Part shown: piece by piece, positions 1 through 7,740 of the stretch
How positions within the stretch are numbered: position 1 is the stretch's first letter
How the letters are laid out: the number at the start of each line of letters is the position of its first letter
Origin: an uncultured Erysipelotrichaceae bacterium
GTDB lineage: Bacteria > Bacillota_I > Bacilli_A > Acholeplasmatales > Anaeroplasmataceae
Assembly (NCBI GenBank): GCA_902796895.1
Contig: CADBQV010000050.1
Location: 1 to 8,949 of the forward strand
Length of the DNA stretch: 8,949 nt
Direction: 5' to 3'
Notes under the pieces: generated by a model
What the model saw: the letters and a program-made list of their open reading frames with translations, nothing else
Databases searched by the model: none
What the model was told of the DNA's origin: nothing
Translations under genes and position numbers: made by a program

Positions 1-693
1 ATCTACAGCAAAGATACCATTTTTAGCACCAGCTTCAATAGCCATATTTGCCATACATAAACGTGAATCCATTGTTAAATTCTTTAAACCAGGTCCAGAG
101 AATTCCATTGATTTATATAATGCACCATCAACACCAATCATACCGATAATATGTAAAATTACATCCTTACCACTACAATCCTTGTTTAATTTGCCAATTA
201 AATTAAATTTAATAGCAGATGGTACTTTAAACCATGCTTCACCTGTAGCCATACCAACAGCCATATCTGTTGAACCAACACCTGTAGAGAATGCACCAAG
301 TGCACCATATGTACAAGTATGAGAGTCAGCACCGATAACAACATCGCCTGCTACTACTAAGCCTTTTTCAGGTAGTAAGGCATGTTCGATACCCATTTGA
401 CCAACTTCAAAGAAATTTACAACTCCTTTTTCTCTAGCAAATTCTCTTATATATTTACATTGTTCTGCACTCTTAATATCTTTATTAGGTACAAAGTGAT
501 CAGGTACAATTGATACTTTATTTTTATCAAAAACTTGATCAACATGAATATTTTTAAATACATTTACAGCAACAGGTGTTGTAATATCGTTACCATGAAC
601 TAAATCAAGCTTACATGTAATAAGTTGACCAGCAGTAACTTCTTTTAAACCTGCATGTGCTGCAAGTATTTTTTGTGTCATTGTCATTCCCAT
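1..693 (-). CDS. leuC: 3-isopropylmalate dehydratase large subunit, partial (3' end beyond the window)
   Basis: This is the N-terminal 231 residues of the large subunit of an aconitase-family isomerase. It begins [15 protein letters not shown] and carries the conserved block [18 protein letters not shown] at about residues 121-138, followed by GSTDMA. The three [4Fe-4S]-ligand cysteines expected in the second half are outside the window. With a LeuD partner the family isomerises 2- to 3-isopropylmalate, and in organisms with CimA it also converts (R)-citramalate to 3-methylmalate. The position directly after cimA favours a role in the citramalate route, leucine synthesis, or both. The start is ATG at 693. 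Its Shine-Dalgarno AAGGAG (705-710) lies inside the last codons of cimA, whose TAA ends 2 nt before this ATG, so the two genes are probably translationally coupled. Homoaconitase or another hydro-lyase of the same superfamily is the main alternative. Confidence 0.93.
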   Translation of the reverse strand, partial: MGMTMTQKILAAHAGLKEVTAGQLITCKLDLVHGNDITTPVAVNVFKNIHVDQVFDKNKVSIVPDHFVPNKDIKSAEQCKYIREFAREKGVVNFFEVGQMGIEHALLPEKGLVVAGDVVIGADSHTCTYGALGAFSTGVGSTDMAVGMATGEAWFKVPSAIKFNLIGKLNKDCSGKDVILHIIGMIGVDGALYKSMEFSGPGLKNLTMDSRLCMANMAIEAGAKNGIFAVD

Positions 694-695
694 GA

Positions 696-2264
696 TTAAT
701 TATTCTCCTTATATAATATATACTCTATTGAATCTATTAAAGCTTTAAATGATGCTTCAATAATATCTTTTGATACACCAACTGTTGACCAAGATCTCTT
801 GCCATCAGTTGATTCAATTATAACTCTAGTTTTAGCTGCAGTAGCTTGTTCCTTTCCATCAAGGATACGAACCTTATAATCTGATAAATAAACCTTATTT
901 AAAACAGGATAGAATTTAGCAATTGCTTTTCTTAATGCCATATTTAGGGCATCAACTGGACCATCACCATTTGCTGCAGTTACTTCTACATCATTTCCTA
1001 CAAGTACTTTGATGATTGCCGAAGCACTATATTCATTTGATTGACTTGGTCCTTCACCAATTGTTTTAAAATCTTCAATTGTAAAGAAAGGTTTAAAATT
1101 ACCAAATGATTTATGAACTATTAATTCAAATGATGCATCGGCACCTTCGAATTGATAGCCACTATATTCTAAATTTTTAATTGTTTCAAGAATCATTCCT
1201 AAATGTGGGTCATTCTTAGAAACATTAGGATATATATTTTGAATCTTAGCTAGGACTGTTGCTTTACCTGCAACCTCACTAATTAAGAATTTTCTTTCAT
1301 TACCTATTGATTCTGGTTTAACATGTTCGAATGATTTAGGATTTTTATGTACACCATCAATATGCATTCCTGCTTTATGTGCAAATGCAGAACCACCAAC
1401 AAATGGTGTATTTTTTCTTAATTTAATATTTGATATTTCAGCAATTGACATTGCAATTGGAGTAAGCTTTTTAATATTACCATCTGGTAAGCATTTAATA
1501 TTTTTCTTAAGTTCAAGGTTTGCGATTATTGTAGATAAATTTGCATTACCACATCTTTCACCAAATCCTAAAAAAGTACCTTGAATTTGAGTGCATCCAC
1601 ATAATACAGCACTTACACTTAATGCAACTGCAATTCCTGAATCGTTGTGGGCATGAATACCTAAAGGAATATTTATGTATTTTTTTACTTCTTTTATAAT
1701 CTCTTCCGCTTCATCTATAAGAGTGCCACCATTAGTGTCACATAAAACTATAACCTCTGCACCAGCTTCTTCAGCTGTCTTTAATGTTTCAAGTGCATAT
1801 GAGCTATTTTCTTTATAACCATCAAAGAAATGCTCTGCATCAAAGAAAACATGTTTATTATGATTTTTTAAAAACTCAATTGAATCTTTAATCATGCATA
1901 AATTTTCTTCTTTAGTTGTATTAATTATTTTTTCAACATGAAAATCCCATGCTTTGCCAAAAATACAAACGTAATCTGTATTTGCTTCAAGTAAAGCTTG
2001 TAAATTAGCATCATCTTTTACATCTTCATTACATCTTCTAGTAGAACCAAAGGCTACTAATTTAGAATGCTTAAAAACTTCATTTTGAGCTAATTTAAAA
2101 AACTCTAAATCTTTTTTATTTGAACCTGGATTTCCAGCTTCAATAAAATCAACTCCAAGTTCATCTAATTCTTTAGCAATTTTAATTTTATCATTGACTA
2201 AAAAACTAATTCCCTCGGCTTGGGCACCGTCTCTAAGTGTTGAATCAAAAATAGAAACCTGCAA
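696..2264 (-). CDS. cimA: (R)-citramalate synthase, CimA type
   Basis: This enzyme condenses pyruvate with acetyl-CoA to (R)-citramalate, the first step of threonine-independent 2-oxobutyrate and isoleucine synthesis. The N-terminal HMGL-like TIM barrel (about residues 1-280) opens with [17 protein letters not shown]11 and D12 are the catalytic Arg and metal-ligand Asp, HAHND at 204-208 supplies the metal-binding histidines, and GERCGNAN lies at 235-242. A linker leads to a C-terminal LeuA-type allosteric dimer domain (about 385-515), the usual site of feedback control. The length (522 aa) and the '[10 protein letters not shown]' and 'PGSN' signatures match the long citramalate synthase family (TIGR00977) rather than LeuA, which has DGEQSPG. 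The usual 'GGWPGSNPKD' reads '[10 protein letters not shown]' here. The start is TTG: no in-frame ATG occurs before Met124, and an excellent Shine-Dalgarno stands in front. Isopropylmalate or homocitrate synthase is less likely. Confidence 0.9.
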   Translation of the reverse strand: MQVSIFDSTLRDGAQAEGISFLVNDKIKIAKELDELGVDFIEAGNPGSNKKDLEFFKLAQNEVFKHSKLVAFGSTRRCNEDVKDDANLQALLEANTDYVCIFGKAWDFHVEKIINTTKEENLCMIKDSIEFLKNHNKHVFFDAEHFFDGYKENSSYALETLKTAEEAGAEVIVLCDTNGGTLIDEAEEIIKEVKKYINIPLGIHAHNDSGIAVALSVSAVLCGCTQIQGTFLGFGERCGNANLSTIIANLELKKNIKCLPDGNIKKLTPIAMSIAEISNIKLRKNTPFVGGSAFAHKAGMHIDGVHKNPKSFEHVKPESIGNERKFLISEVAGKATVLAKIQNIYPNVSKNDPHLGMILETIKNLEYSGYQFEGADASFELIVHKSFGNFKPFFTIEDFKTIGEGPSQSNEYSASAIIKVLVGNDVEVTAANGDGPVDALNMALRKAIAKFYPVLNKVYLSDYKVRILDGKEQATAAKTRVIIESTDGKRSWSTVGVSKDIIEASFKALIDSIEYILYKENN

Positions 2265-2268
2265 GATT

Positions 2269-2278
2269 CACACCCCCT
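2269..2278 (-). promoter_or_regulatory. Shine-Dalgarno site fixing the TTG start of cimA
   Basis: On the minus strand the sequence reads AGGGGGTGTG, ending 4 nt before the TTG at 2264. The core AGGGGGTG is strongly complementary to the 16S rRNA anti-SD. No ATG or GTG lies at suitable spacing, and translation from TTG gives the conserved N-terminus [12 protein letters not shown], so the non-ATG start is well supported. Confidence 0.75.
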
Positions 2279-2280
2279 AT

Positions 2281-2321
2281 AAAATATGATAAAAGTGGAA
2301 AGCACTATTGTGCTTCCACTT
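2281..2321 (-). terminator. Hairpin between ilvC and cimA (terminator, attenuator or 3'-end stabiliser)
   Basis: The arms 2293-2305 (aagtggaaagcac) and 2310-2321 (gtgcttccactt) are inverted repeats with one bulged base and a 4-nt loop. On the minus strand the hairpin follows the ilvC stop by about 18 nt and is followed by an interrupted U-rich tail, TTTTATCATATTTT. The stem is strong but the T-run is broken, so termination may be partial. cimA begins only 29 nt after the stem and I see no separate consensus promoter between them. Partial read-through or differential RNA stability is therefore as plausible as full termination. Confidence 0.6.
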
Positions 2322-2339
2322 AATTATTAAATCTACTAA

Positions 2340-3924
<1,585 letters not shown>

Positions 3925-3930
3925 TTATAG

Positions 3931-3940
3931 CTCACCTTTC
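3931..3940 (-). promoter_or_regulatory. Shine-Dalgarno site fixing the GTG start of ilvN
   Basis: The minus strand reads GAAAGGTGAG, then 6 nt (CTATAA), then GTG at 3924. The AAAGGTGAG core and spacing support the GTG start. No in-frame ATG is available that would keep the conserved N-terminus. Confidence 0.7.
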
Positions 3941-3960
3941 TTTCATTTTTATGTAATACA

Positions 3961-3995
3961 CTAAAATATTATATAGAAAAATAATAAAAAGTCAA
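3961..3995 (-). promoter_or_regulatory. Sigma-A-type promoter of the ilvN-ilvC-cimA-leuC cluster
   Basis: The minus strand shows -35 TTGACT (3990-3995), a 16-nt spacer and a perfect -10 TATAAT (3968-3973). Transcription would start near 3961, leaving a leader of roughly 36 nt before the ilvN GTG. This is the best promoter match in the window and lies where an operon start is expected. The leader is too short for a T-box or a peptide attenuator, so control is likely by initiation (a repressor or activator) rather than by leader RNA. Confidence 0.75.
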
Positions 3996-4181
3996 TTAAA
4001 AATGGGTCATTTTTTGCATAACATTTTTAATAAAAACTCAATTATAAAATTATATTCAACAAATTTAATTAATTGTTAAACTTTATACAAATATTTTATT
4101 ATTTCATCAAATTTTATGAATATAATTCAAAAAGATGAAAACGTTTTATTATTTTTCTTTTGAAAATGTTAGTTTTATTTC
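3996..4181. other. AT-rich intergenic region upstream of the ilv promoter
   Basis: This non-coding stretch lies between the aminopeptidase stop and the -35 of the ilv promoter. It holds a short dyad, AAAAATG-GGT-CATTTTT, just upstream of the -35, a catabolite-response-element-like palindrome at 4136-4149 and several weak A/T inverted repeats. I see no convincing terminator for the aminopeptidase transcript: the best candidates (TTTTC-TTTT-GAAAA near 4154-4167 and the dyad above) are short and almost pure A/T. I see no coding potential. Confidence 0.5.
4136..4149 (+). promoter_or_regulatory. Possible CcpA catabolite-response element (cre-like)
   Basis: The sequence TGAAAACGTTTTAT matches the relaxed cre consensus TGWAARCGYTWNCW at 13 of 14 positions, failing only at the C near the end, and has a symmetrical AAAACGTTTT core. 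It lies about 140 bp upstream of the ilv -35. In Bacillus subtilis CcpA activates the ilv-leu operon from an upstream cre, so the placement makes sense. Chance occurrence in A/T-rich DNA is also realistic, and no ccpA gene is visible here. Confidence 0.3.
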
Positions 4182-5300
4182 TTATTTTTCTTTAATTTCA
4201 TCACTTAAAATTAGCTTATCATTTCTGATTAATGGAATGATTTTACCTTCTTTATCTATTCCATCTACTTTCATATTAGTATAACCAAATACTAAATCAA
4301 TATGATATTTAGATTTATTGATTCTTGATGTATCTTTTATATTTTTACTATAGCTATTACCAAGTGCTAAATGGCAAGCTAAATTCTCATCTAATAAAAT
4401 GGTATAAAATAATTTAGGATCATAACCTAGTACTAAGGCAATTTCTCCTGCATACATTAAATTAGGATCTAATTTTAATAATTCATCTAATCCTTCTTGA
4501 TATATTATTTTTCCATTTTTAAATTCTATTTTATATTTTTCTATATGTATATTATTATAATATAATGGCTTAGATGATACTAAGATTCCATCAACACGAT
4601 ATTTATCAGGAGATGTAAAAATCTCTAAAGATGGAATATTTGGTAAAAATGTTGTATCACCTATTTTCCATCTATTTCCGATAAATTCAAAATCATCTGT
4701 TAATCCTACATATAATTTAGTTCCAAGTGATGTTTCAAAATAAAGCTTATCAAGCTTAAGTAAATCTAATTCTCCTTTAAAATATTCTAAAGGAGATGAC
4801 TTATAGGCATAATTTAGAATATTATCCCATAATTCTTCTATTTTTAAACCAAGCTTCATAGCCCAGTTTTCATTAGCGACAGCAAATATCGTATGAGGGT
4901 TATTAAAAAAGTATTCTCTTACAAACATAAGCTTGTAAGAGTTTCTTTTATACTCCTCTATATTTTTAGAATTTGTAACTGGAACTAAAAATGGTGAGAC
5001 GATAGTTAGTCTTTTAAATTTCTTTTTAATTAAATCATAATACATCTCTATTTTTTCATTTAAATATTTATTATTATCTAAATTTAATATATTTTCTAAT
5101 TCCAATCCATCGGTATAAGTAATGATTATATTAGCATTATATTTTTCTAATTCTTTAATTAATAAATCTAAGTAATTATCAATATAGCTTGTAGTAAGTA
5201 TTTCTACATAATCATTTTCTTTAATATCGATTCCATATCTTAAAACATAAGAAAAATAATTACTAATCTTCCTTTTTAAGATTAAATCTTCTTCTAACAT
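4182..5300 (-). CDS. Aminopeptidase, M29 family (AmpS/PepS/AmpT-like)
   Basis: This is a probable cytoplasmic metal-dependent aminopeptidase trimming N-terminal residues from peptides. The C-terminal half carries the M29 signature elements: NIPSLEIFTSP (221-231, ligand candidate E226), YAGEIALVLG (283-292, E286), LLDENLACHLALGNSY (302-317, with E305, H310 and Y317) and KYHIDLVFG (331-339, H333 and D335). The spacings E305-H310-Y317 and H333-D335 match the two-metal site and catalytic Tyr described for Thermus AmpT. The common NxPTEEVF motif has Leu in place of the first Glu, but the second, apparently invariant, Glu is kept. At 372 aa it is somewhat shorter than the usual 400-410 aa. The start is ATG at 5300, because an in-frame TAG lies just upstream. 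It overlaps the preceding gene by 38 nt and lacks a clear SD, so translation is probably coupled. It is the last gene of the plsX unit. Confidence 0.85.
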   Translation of the reverse strand: MLEEDLILKRKISNYFSYVLRYGIDIKENDYVEILTTSYIDNYLDLLIKELEKYNANIIITYTDGLELENILNLDNNKYLNEKIEMYYDLIKKKFKRLTIVSPFLVPVTNSKNIEEYKRNSYKLMFVREYFFNNPHTIFAVANENWAMKLGLKIEELWDNILNYAYKSSPLEYFKGELDLLKLDKLYFETSLGTKLYVGLTDDFEFIGNRWKIGDTTFLPNIPSLEIFTSPDKYRVDGILVSSKPLYYNNIHIEKYKIEFKNGKIIYQEGLDELLKLDPNLMYAGEIALVLGYDPKLFYTILLDENLACHLALGNSYSKNIKDTSRINKSKYHIDLVFGYTNMKVDGIDKEGKIIPLIRNDKLILSDEIKEK

Positions 5301-5862
5301 ATGCTTCTATAGCATCAACTGCACTTTCTACACCTACTTTAGAGTTAATGCATAAGTCATAATTATTTGCCTTACCCCATTCTCTATCAGTATAGAAATT
5401 ATAATAGCTCTTTCTCTTTTTGTTTTGTTTTTGAATAATACTTTCTGCCTTTGCTGGATTTACATTATAATATTTAACAGCTCTATCAATTTTATCGCCC
5501 ATAGGAGCACAGATAAATACACTTACAAGGTTAGGATAATCCTTTAATACATAATCAGCACATCTTCCGACAATAACACATGATTCTTGTGATGCAATTT
5601 TTTTGATTGCGTCAAATTGTGCTAAAAAGACCTTTTGTCCTAATGTCATATCATATGAATAAAGACCAATACCATTTCCTAAGAAACCATCTTTCTTTTC
5701 ATCATAATTTTTAAATATTGCTTCACTCATACCTGAATCCTTAGCAGCTTCAACTAATAATTCGTTATCATAAAAAGCGATGCCTAATCTTTCGGCAACA
5801 AGCTTACCAACGAATCTTCCGCCACTTCCATATTCTCTACCAATTGTAATTACATAATTCAT
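5263..5862 (-). CDS. Cytidylate-kinase-like P-loop protein (Cytidylate_kin2 family)
   Basis: This 199-aa nucleotide-kinase-like protein resembles the Cytidylate_kin2 family (PF13189), which is distinct from canonical Cmk. The N-terminus reads ITIGREYGSGGRFVGKLVAE, where GREYGSGGR (8-16) is the family's variant phosphate-binding loop. YDNELL (31-36) follows, then VIVGRCADYVL (96-106), a family-typical strand and helix. A basic LID-like segment KKRKSYYNFYTDREWG (148-163) is followed by YDLCINS (168-174). The family is widespread in Firmicutes and usually annotated as a cytidylate kinase, but its substrate is poorly established, so I give no symbol. ATG at 5862 directly abuts the TAG of the fur gene (TAGATG). 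Its SD, AAGGGGG, lies inside the last fur codons, which implies coupling. The 3' end overlaps the aminopeptidase gene. Confidence 0.85.
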   Translation of the reverse strand: MNYVITIGREYGSGGRFVGKLVAERLGIAFYDNELLVEAAKDSGMSEAIFKNYDEKKDGFLGNGIGLYSYDMTLGQKVFLAQFDAIKKIASQESCVIVGRCADYVLKDYPNLVSVFICAPMGDKIDRAVKYYNVNPAKAESIIQKQNKKRKSYYNFYTDREWGKANNYDLCINSKVGVESAVDAIEAYVRRRFNLKKED

Positions 5863-6246
5863 CTACATTTCCCCCTTACATTTATTACAATATCCACTTA
5901 ATGTTGATTGATATAAATCTACTTTAAATTCATGCTCATTTTCAATGTGAGTTATAAATTCAGAAACCTCTTTGCATTCAAGATGAATAATCTTACCACA
6001 TTTTATACATCTTAAATGAAGGTGATTGCAACAATCTCTTGCATATTGATATTCATAAGTATTTGTTTTTTCATTGTAGGTTTTTCTAATTATATTTTCT
6101 CCCTCTAAGGATAATAATTGTCTATATATTGTAGCTTTATTAATTTTTCCATTAAACTCATTTATTAAATTATTAGCAGAATATATTTTATCTTGATTAT
6201 TAGAAAATAAATCTATTAAAGCTTTTTTATGATCTGTTGAATACAT
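5863..6246 (-). CDS. Fur-family metal-responsive transcriptional regulator
   Basis: This is a 127-aa DNA-binding regulator. Residues 1-70 form the winged helix, with the recognition-helix region KINKATIYRQLLSL (34-47), equivalent to the 'TVYRxL' signature. The C-terminal dimerisation and metal domain has H75 and H77 placed as in Fur (HLHLRCIKCG), then C80-x-x-C83 and C120-x-x-C123, the structural zinc site. H88, E90 and H105 are further ligand candidates. Which metal is sensed (iron, zinc, or peroxide through PerR-type chemistry) cannot be settled from sequence. The HLHLRCxxCGKIIHLEC pattern may lean towards Zur, but this is weak. ATG at 6246 follows the TAG of the diguanylate cyclase by 3 nt, with AAAGGAT as SD. 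The gene sits inside the plsX unit rather than next to a metal transporter, so its targets are not evident here. Confidence 0.9.
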   Translation of the reverse strand: MYSTDHKKALIDLFSNNQDKIYSANNLINEFNGKINKATIYRQLLSLEGENIIRKTYNEKTNTYEYQYARDCCNHLHLRCIKCGKIIHLECKEVSEFITHIENEHEFKVDLYQSTLSGYCNKCKGEM

Positions 6247-6249
6247 AAT

Positions 6250-7296
6250 CTATCCTTTTTTTGTTTCTAATAATAAGGCATATAAATTTCCGACTAGCTG
6301 AAAGATTATTTTTTCTTCTCTAGTCCAAATTCTTTCACGTCTTGAATCTATTCTTAAATAACCATAGACTTGTGAAGCTGTAGCACATTTAATTAAGATT
6401 GATGCCCATATTTTTTGTTGTTCAAATTTTTTCGCTAATTTTGGTTTAATGTCTTTAAATCTTTCATAATAATATAAATTAGTATCTTCATTAGAGCCTG
6501 AATATTCATATAAATCTATTGGTATATAATCTATATCTAGGGTGTCATCATGATATAATATTTCAAATACATCCTTTTTTGTTTTAGATATAGCTGATAC
6601 ACCATAATGAGATGCTAAAAATTTAGATATAGCTCTTAAATTATTTTCAATTGTTCTTTCCTTAGATGTAAATTCTAAGAATATATAATTAATTAATTTT
6701 TCAATTTCAATTTTTTTAGAAGTAAAATCATGCTTTAAATTTGCATGTAAGGCTTTATTATAAATTATAAAGCAATTCTTACCTTTTAATTTTCCTCTAT
6801 ATAAAGCTTTATCAACAAGCTCAAATAAATGATCAAAATCTAGTGCATCCTCAGGATATCTTGCAACACCGATTGTAACTGTTATTTTACCTACAGGTAG
6901 GGCGCTTGCGATATTCATGATTTTAGTATCATTAATAGCTCTTACACTATCACATAATACTTTTACTGTTTGCCATACATCATCATATGTAACAATATCT
7001 GGCATGATTACTAAAAATTCATCGCCACCATATCTTGCAATAACACCTTTATCCTTAACAGATTCTTTCATTGCTGATGATATTTCTTTAAGGGCAAAAT
7101 CACCAACTTGATGACCCAATATATCATTTATAGATTTAAAATCATCAAAATCAGTAAATGCAACAGAAAATGGAATCTTATTATCTATTAAAAAATTAAC
7201 TAATTCATCGGCAGTATTTCTATCATAAACTTGGCATAGTTGGTCAATAGATTTTTCATCATATTGTTTCATTTTTTCTAAAAATTGTTCATTCAT
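6250..7296 (-). CDS. Soluble diguanylate cyclase: GGDEF domain plus GAF-like C-terminal region
   Basis: It probably makes cyclic di-GMP from two GTP. The GGDEF domain spans about residues 15-180. The active-site loop RYGGDEF (88-94) is intact, TDFDDFKSINDILGH (48-62) gives metal-binding D49 and the FKxIND helix, and DKALYRGKLKGKN (162-174) ends the domain. The usual domain opening 'DxLTGLYNR' is degenerate (DQLCQVYDR, 18-26). At the place of the inhibitory I-site RxxD the sequence is KDKG (81-84), so product inhibition through that site is unlikely. Residues about 195-348 form a second domain. Its ending (WASILIKCATASQVYGYLRI, then a helix to the C-terminus) resembles a GAF sensor fold, but this is inference. 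There is no signal peptide or membrane segment. ATG at 7296 has an ideal SD, AAGGAGGCGG (7303-7312). The gene lies 30 nt after the deformylase-like gene. Confidence 0.88.
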   Translation of the reverse strand: MNEQFLEKMKQYDEKSIDQLCQVYDRNTADELVNFLIDNKIPFSVAFTDFDDFKSINDILGHQVGDFALKEISSAMKESVKDKGVIARYGGDEFLVIMPDIVTYDDVWQTVKVLCDSVRAINDTKIMNIASALPVGKITVTIGVARYPEDALDFDHLFELVDKALYRGKLKGKNCFIIYNKALHANLKHDFTSKKIEIEKLINYIFLEFTSKERTIENNLRAISKFLASHYGVSAISKTKKDVFEILYHDDTLDIDYIPIDLYEYSGSNEDTNLYYYERFKDIKPKLAKKFEQQKIWASILIKCATASQVYGYLRIDSRRERIWTREEKIIFQLVGNLYALLLETKKG

Positions 7297-7326
7297 TTAA
7301 TACCGCCTCCTTAAATTTTAAATTAA

Positions 7327-7740
7327 TTAAATAATAATACCTTCTAAGTGATCAATTTCATGTTGAATTACTTCAGCTGTAAAGCCTGTATAAGTTTTAA
7401 TTCTTTTTTCAAATTTCTTATTATAAAATTCAACTTTTATTTTTTTATAGCGTTTTGTTTTTCTATTTCCATCTAAAGATAGACATCCTTCTTCAACGCT
7501 ATATATTAATTCTTTTTTTACAATTACAGGATTAAACATTATTTGATATTGTTTATCTGAATCCTCAAAAACAATAATTCTTTTGTTATATCCTATCATA
7601 TTTGCAGCTAAGCCTGCACATTCATTTCTTTTACTTCTTAAAGTATCTACCATATCTAGGGCAATTTCTAGATCGTCAATTGTAGCTTCTTCAGCTTTCT
7701 TTTCAAATATTTGTTCACCTTTTATAATTTGTCTAATCAT
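7327..7740 (-). CDS. Peptide deformylase-like protein, divergent
   Basis: This 137-aa protein belongs to the peptide deformylase family, metalloenzymes that remove the formyl group from new proteins. Motif II EGCLS (84-88, metal ligand C86) and motif III HEIDH (127-131, ligands H127 and H131, catalytic E128) are intact. Motif I, normally GxGxAAxQ, reads CAGLAANM (41-48): the first Gly is Cys and the active-site Gln is Met. It is also shorter than the main deformylases (about 150-190 aa), ending right after HEIDHLEGIII. This looks like the secondary deformylase-like subfamily of Firmicutes, so a separate housekeeping def gene probably exists elsewhere, and I give no symbol. ATG at 7740 overlaps the plsX stop by 8 nt (ATGATTAG), with AAAGGAA as SD within plsX. 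Confidence 0.85.
   Translation of the reverse strand: MIRQIIKGEQIFEKKAEEATIDDLEIALDMVDTLRSKRNECAGLAANMIGYNKRIIVFEDSDKQYQIMFNPVIVKKELIYSVEEGCLSLDGNRKTKRYKKIKVEFYNKKFEKRIKTYTGFTAEVIQHEIDHLEGIII

Noticed and set aside
3932..3946. Four-codon mini-ORF (ATG AAA GAA AGG TGA) in the ilvN leader
   Set aside because: It has no ribosome binding site, encodes no branched-chain residues, and there is no attenuator structure after it. The AGGTGA is better explained as the ilvN Shine-Dalgarno.
4151..4167. CodY-box-like sequence (ATTTTTC...GAAAAT)
   Set aside because: The half-sites are separated by four bases instead of the one in the CodY consensus AATTTTCWGAAAATT, and such A/T repeats are common in this DNA.
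3925..4181. T-box leader or other riboswitch upstream of ilvN
   Set aside because: Neither strand shows the T-box core (GGGTGGNACCGCG) or any GC-rich structured element, and the promoter leaves only about 36 nt of leader.
6917..7111. Plus-strand open frame of 64 codons inside the diguanylate cyclase gene
   Set aside because: It is antisense to the conserved GGDEF core and its composition reflects the opposite frame.
7297..7326. Possible c-di-GMP riboswitch upstream of the diguanylate cyclase
   Set aside because: The gap is only 30 nt and contains just a strong Shine-Dalgarno and A/T filler.
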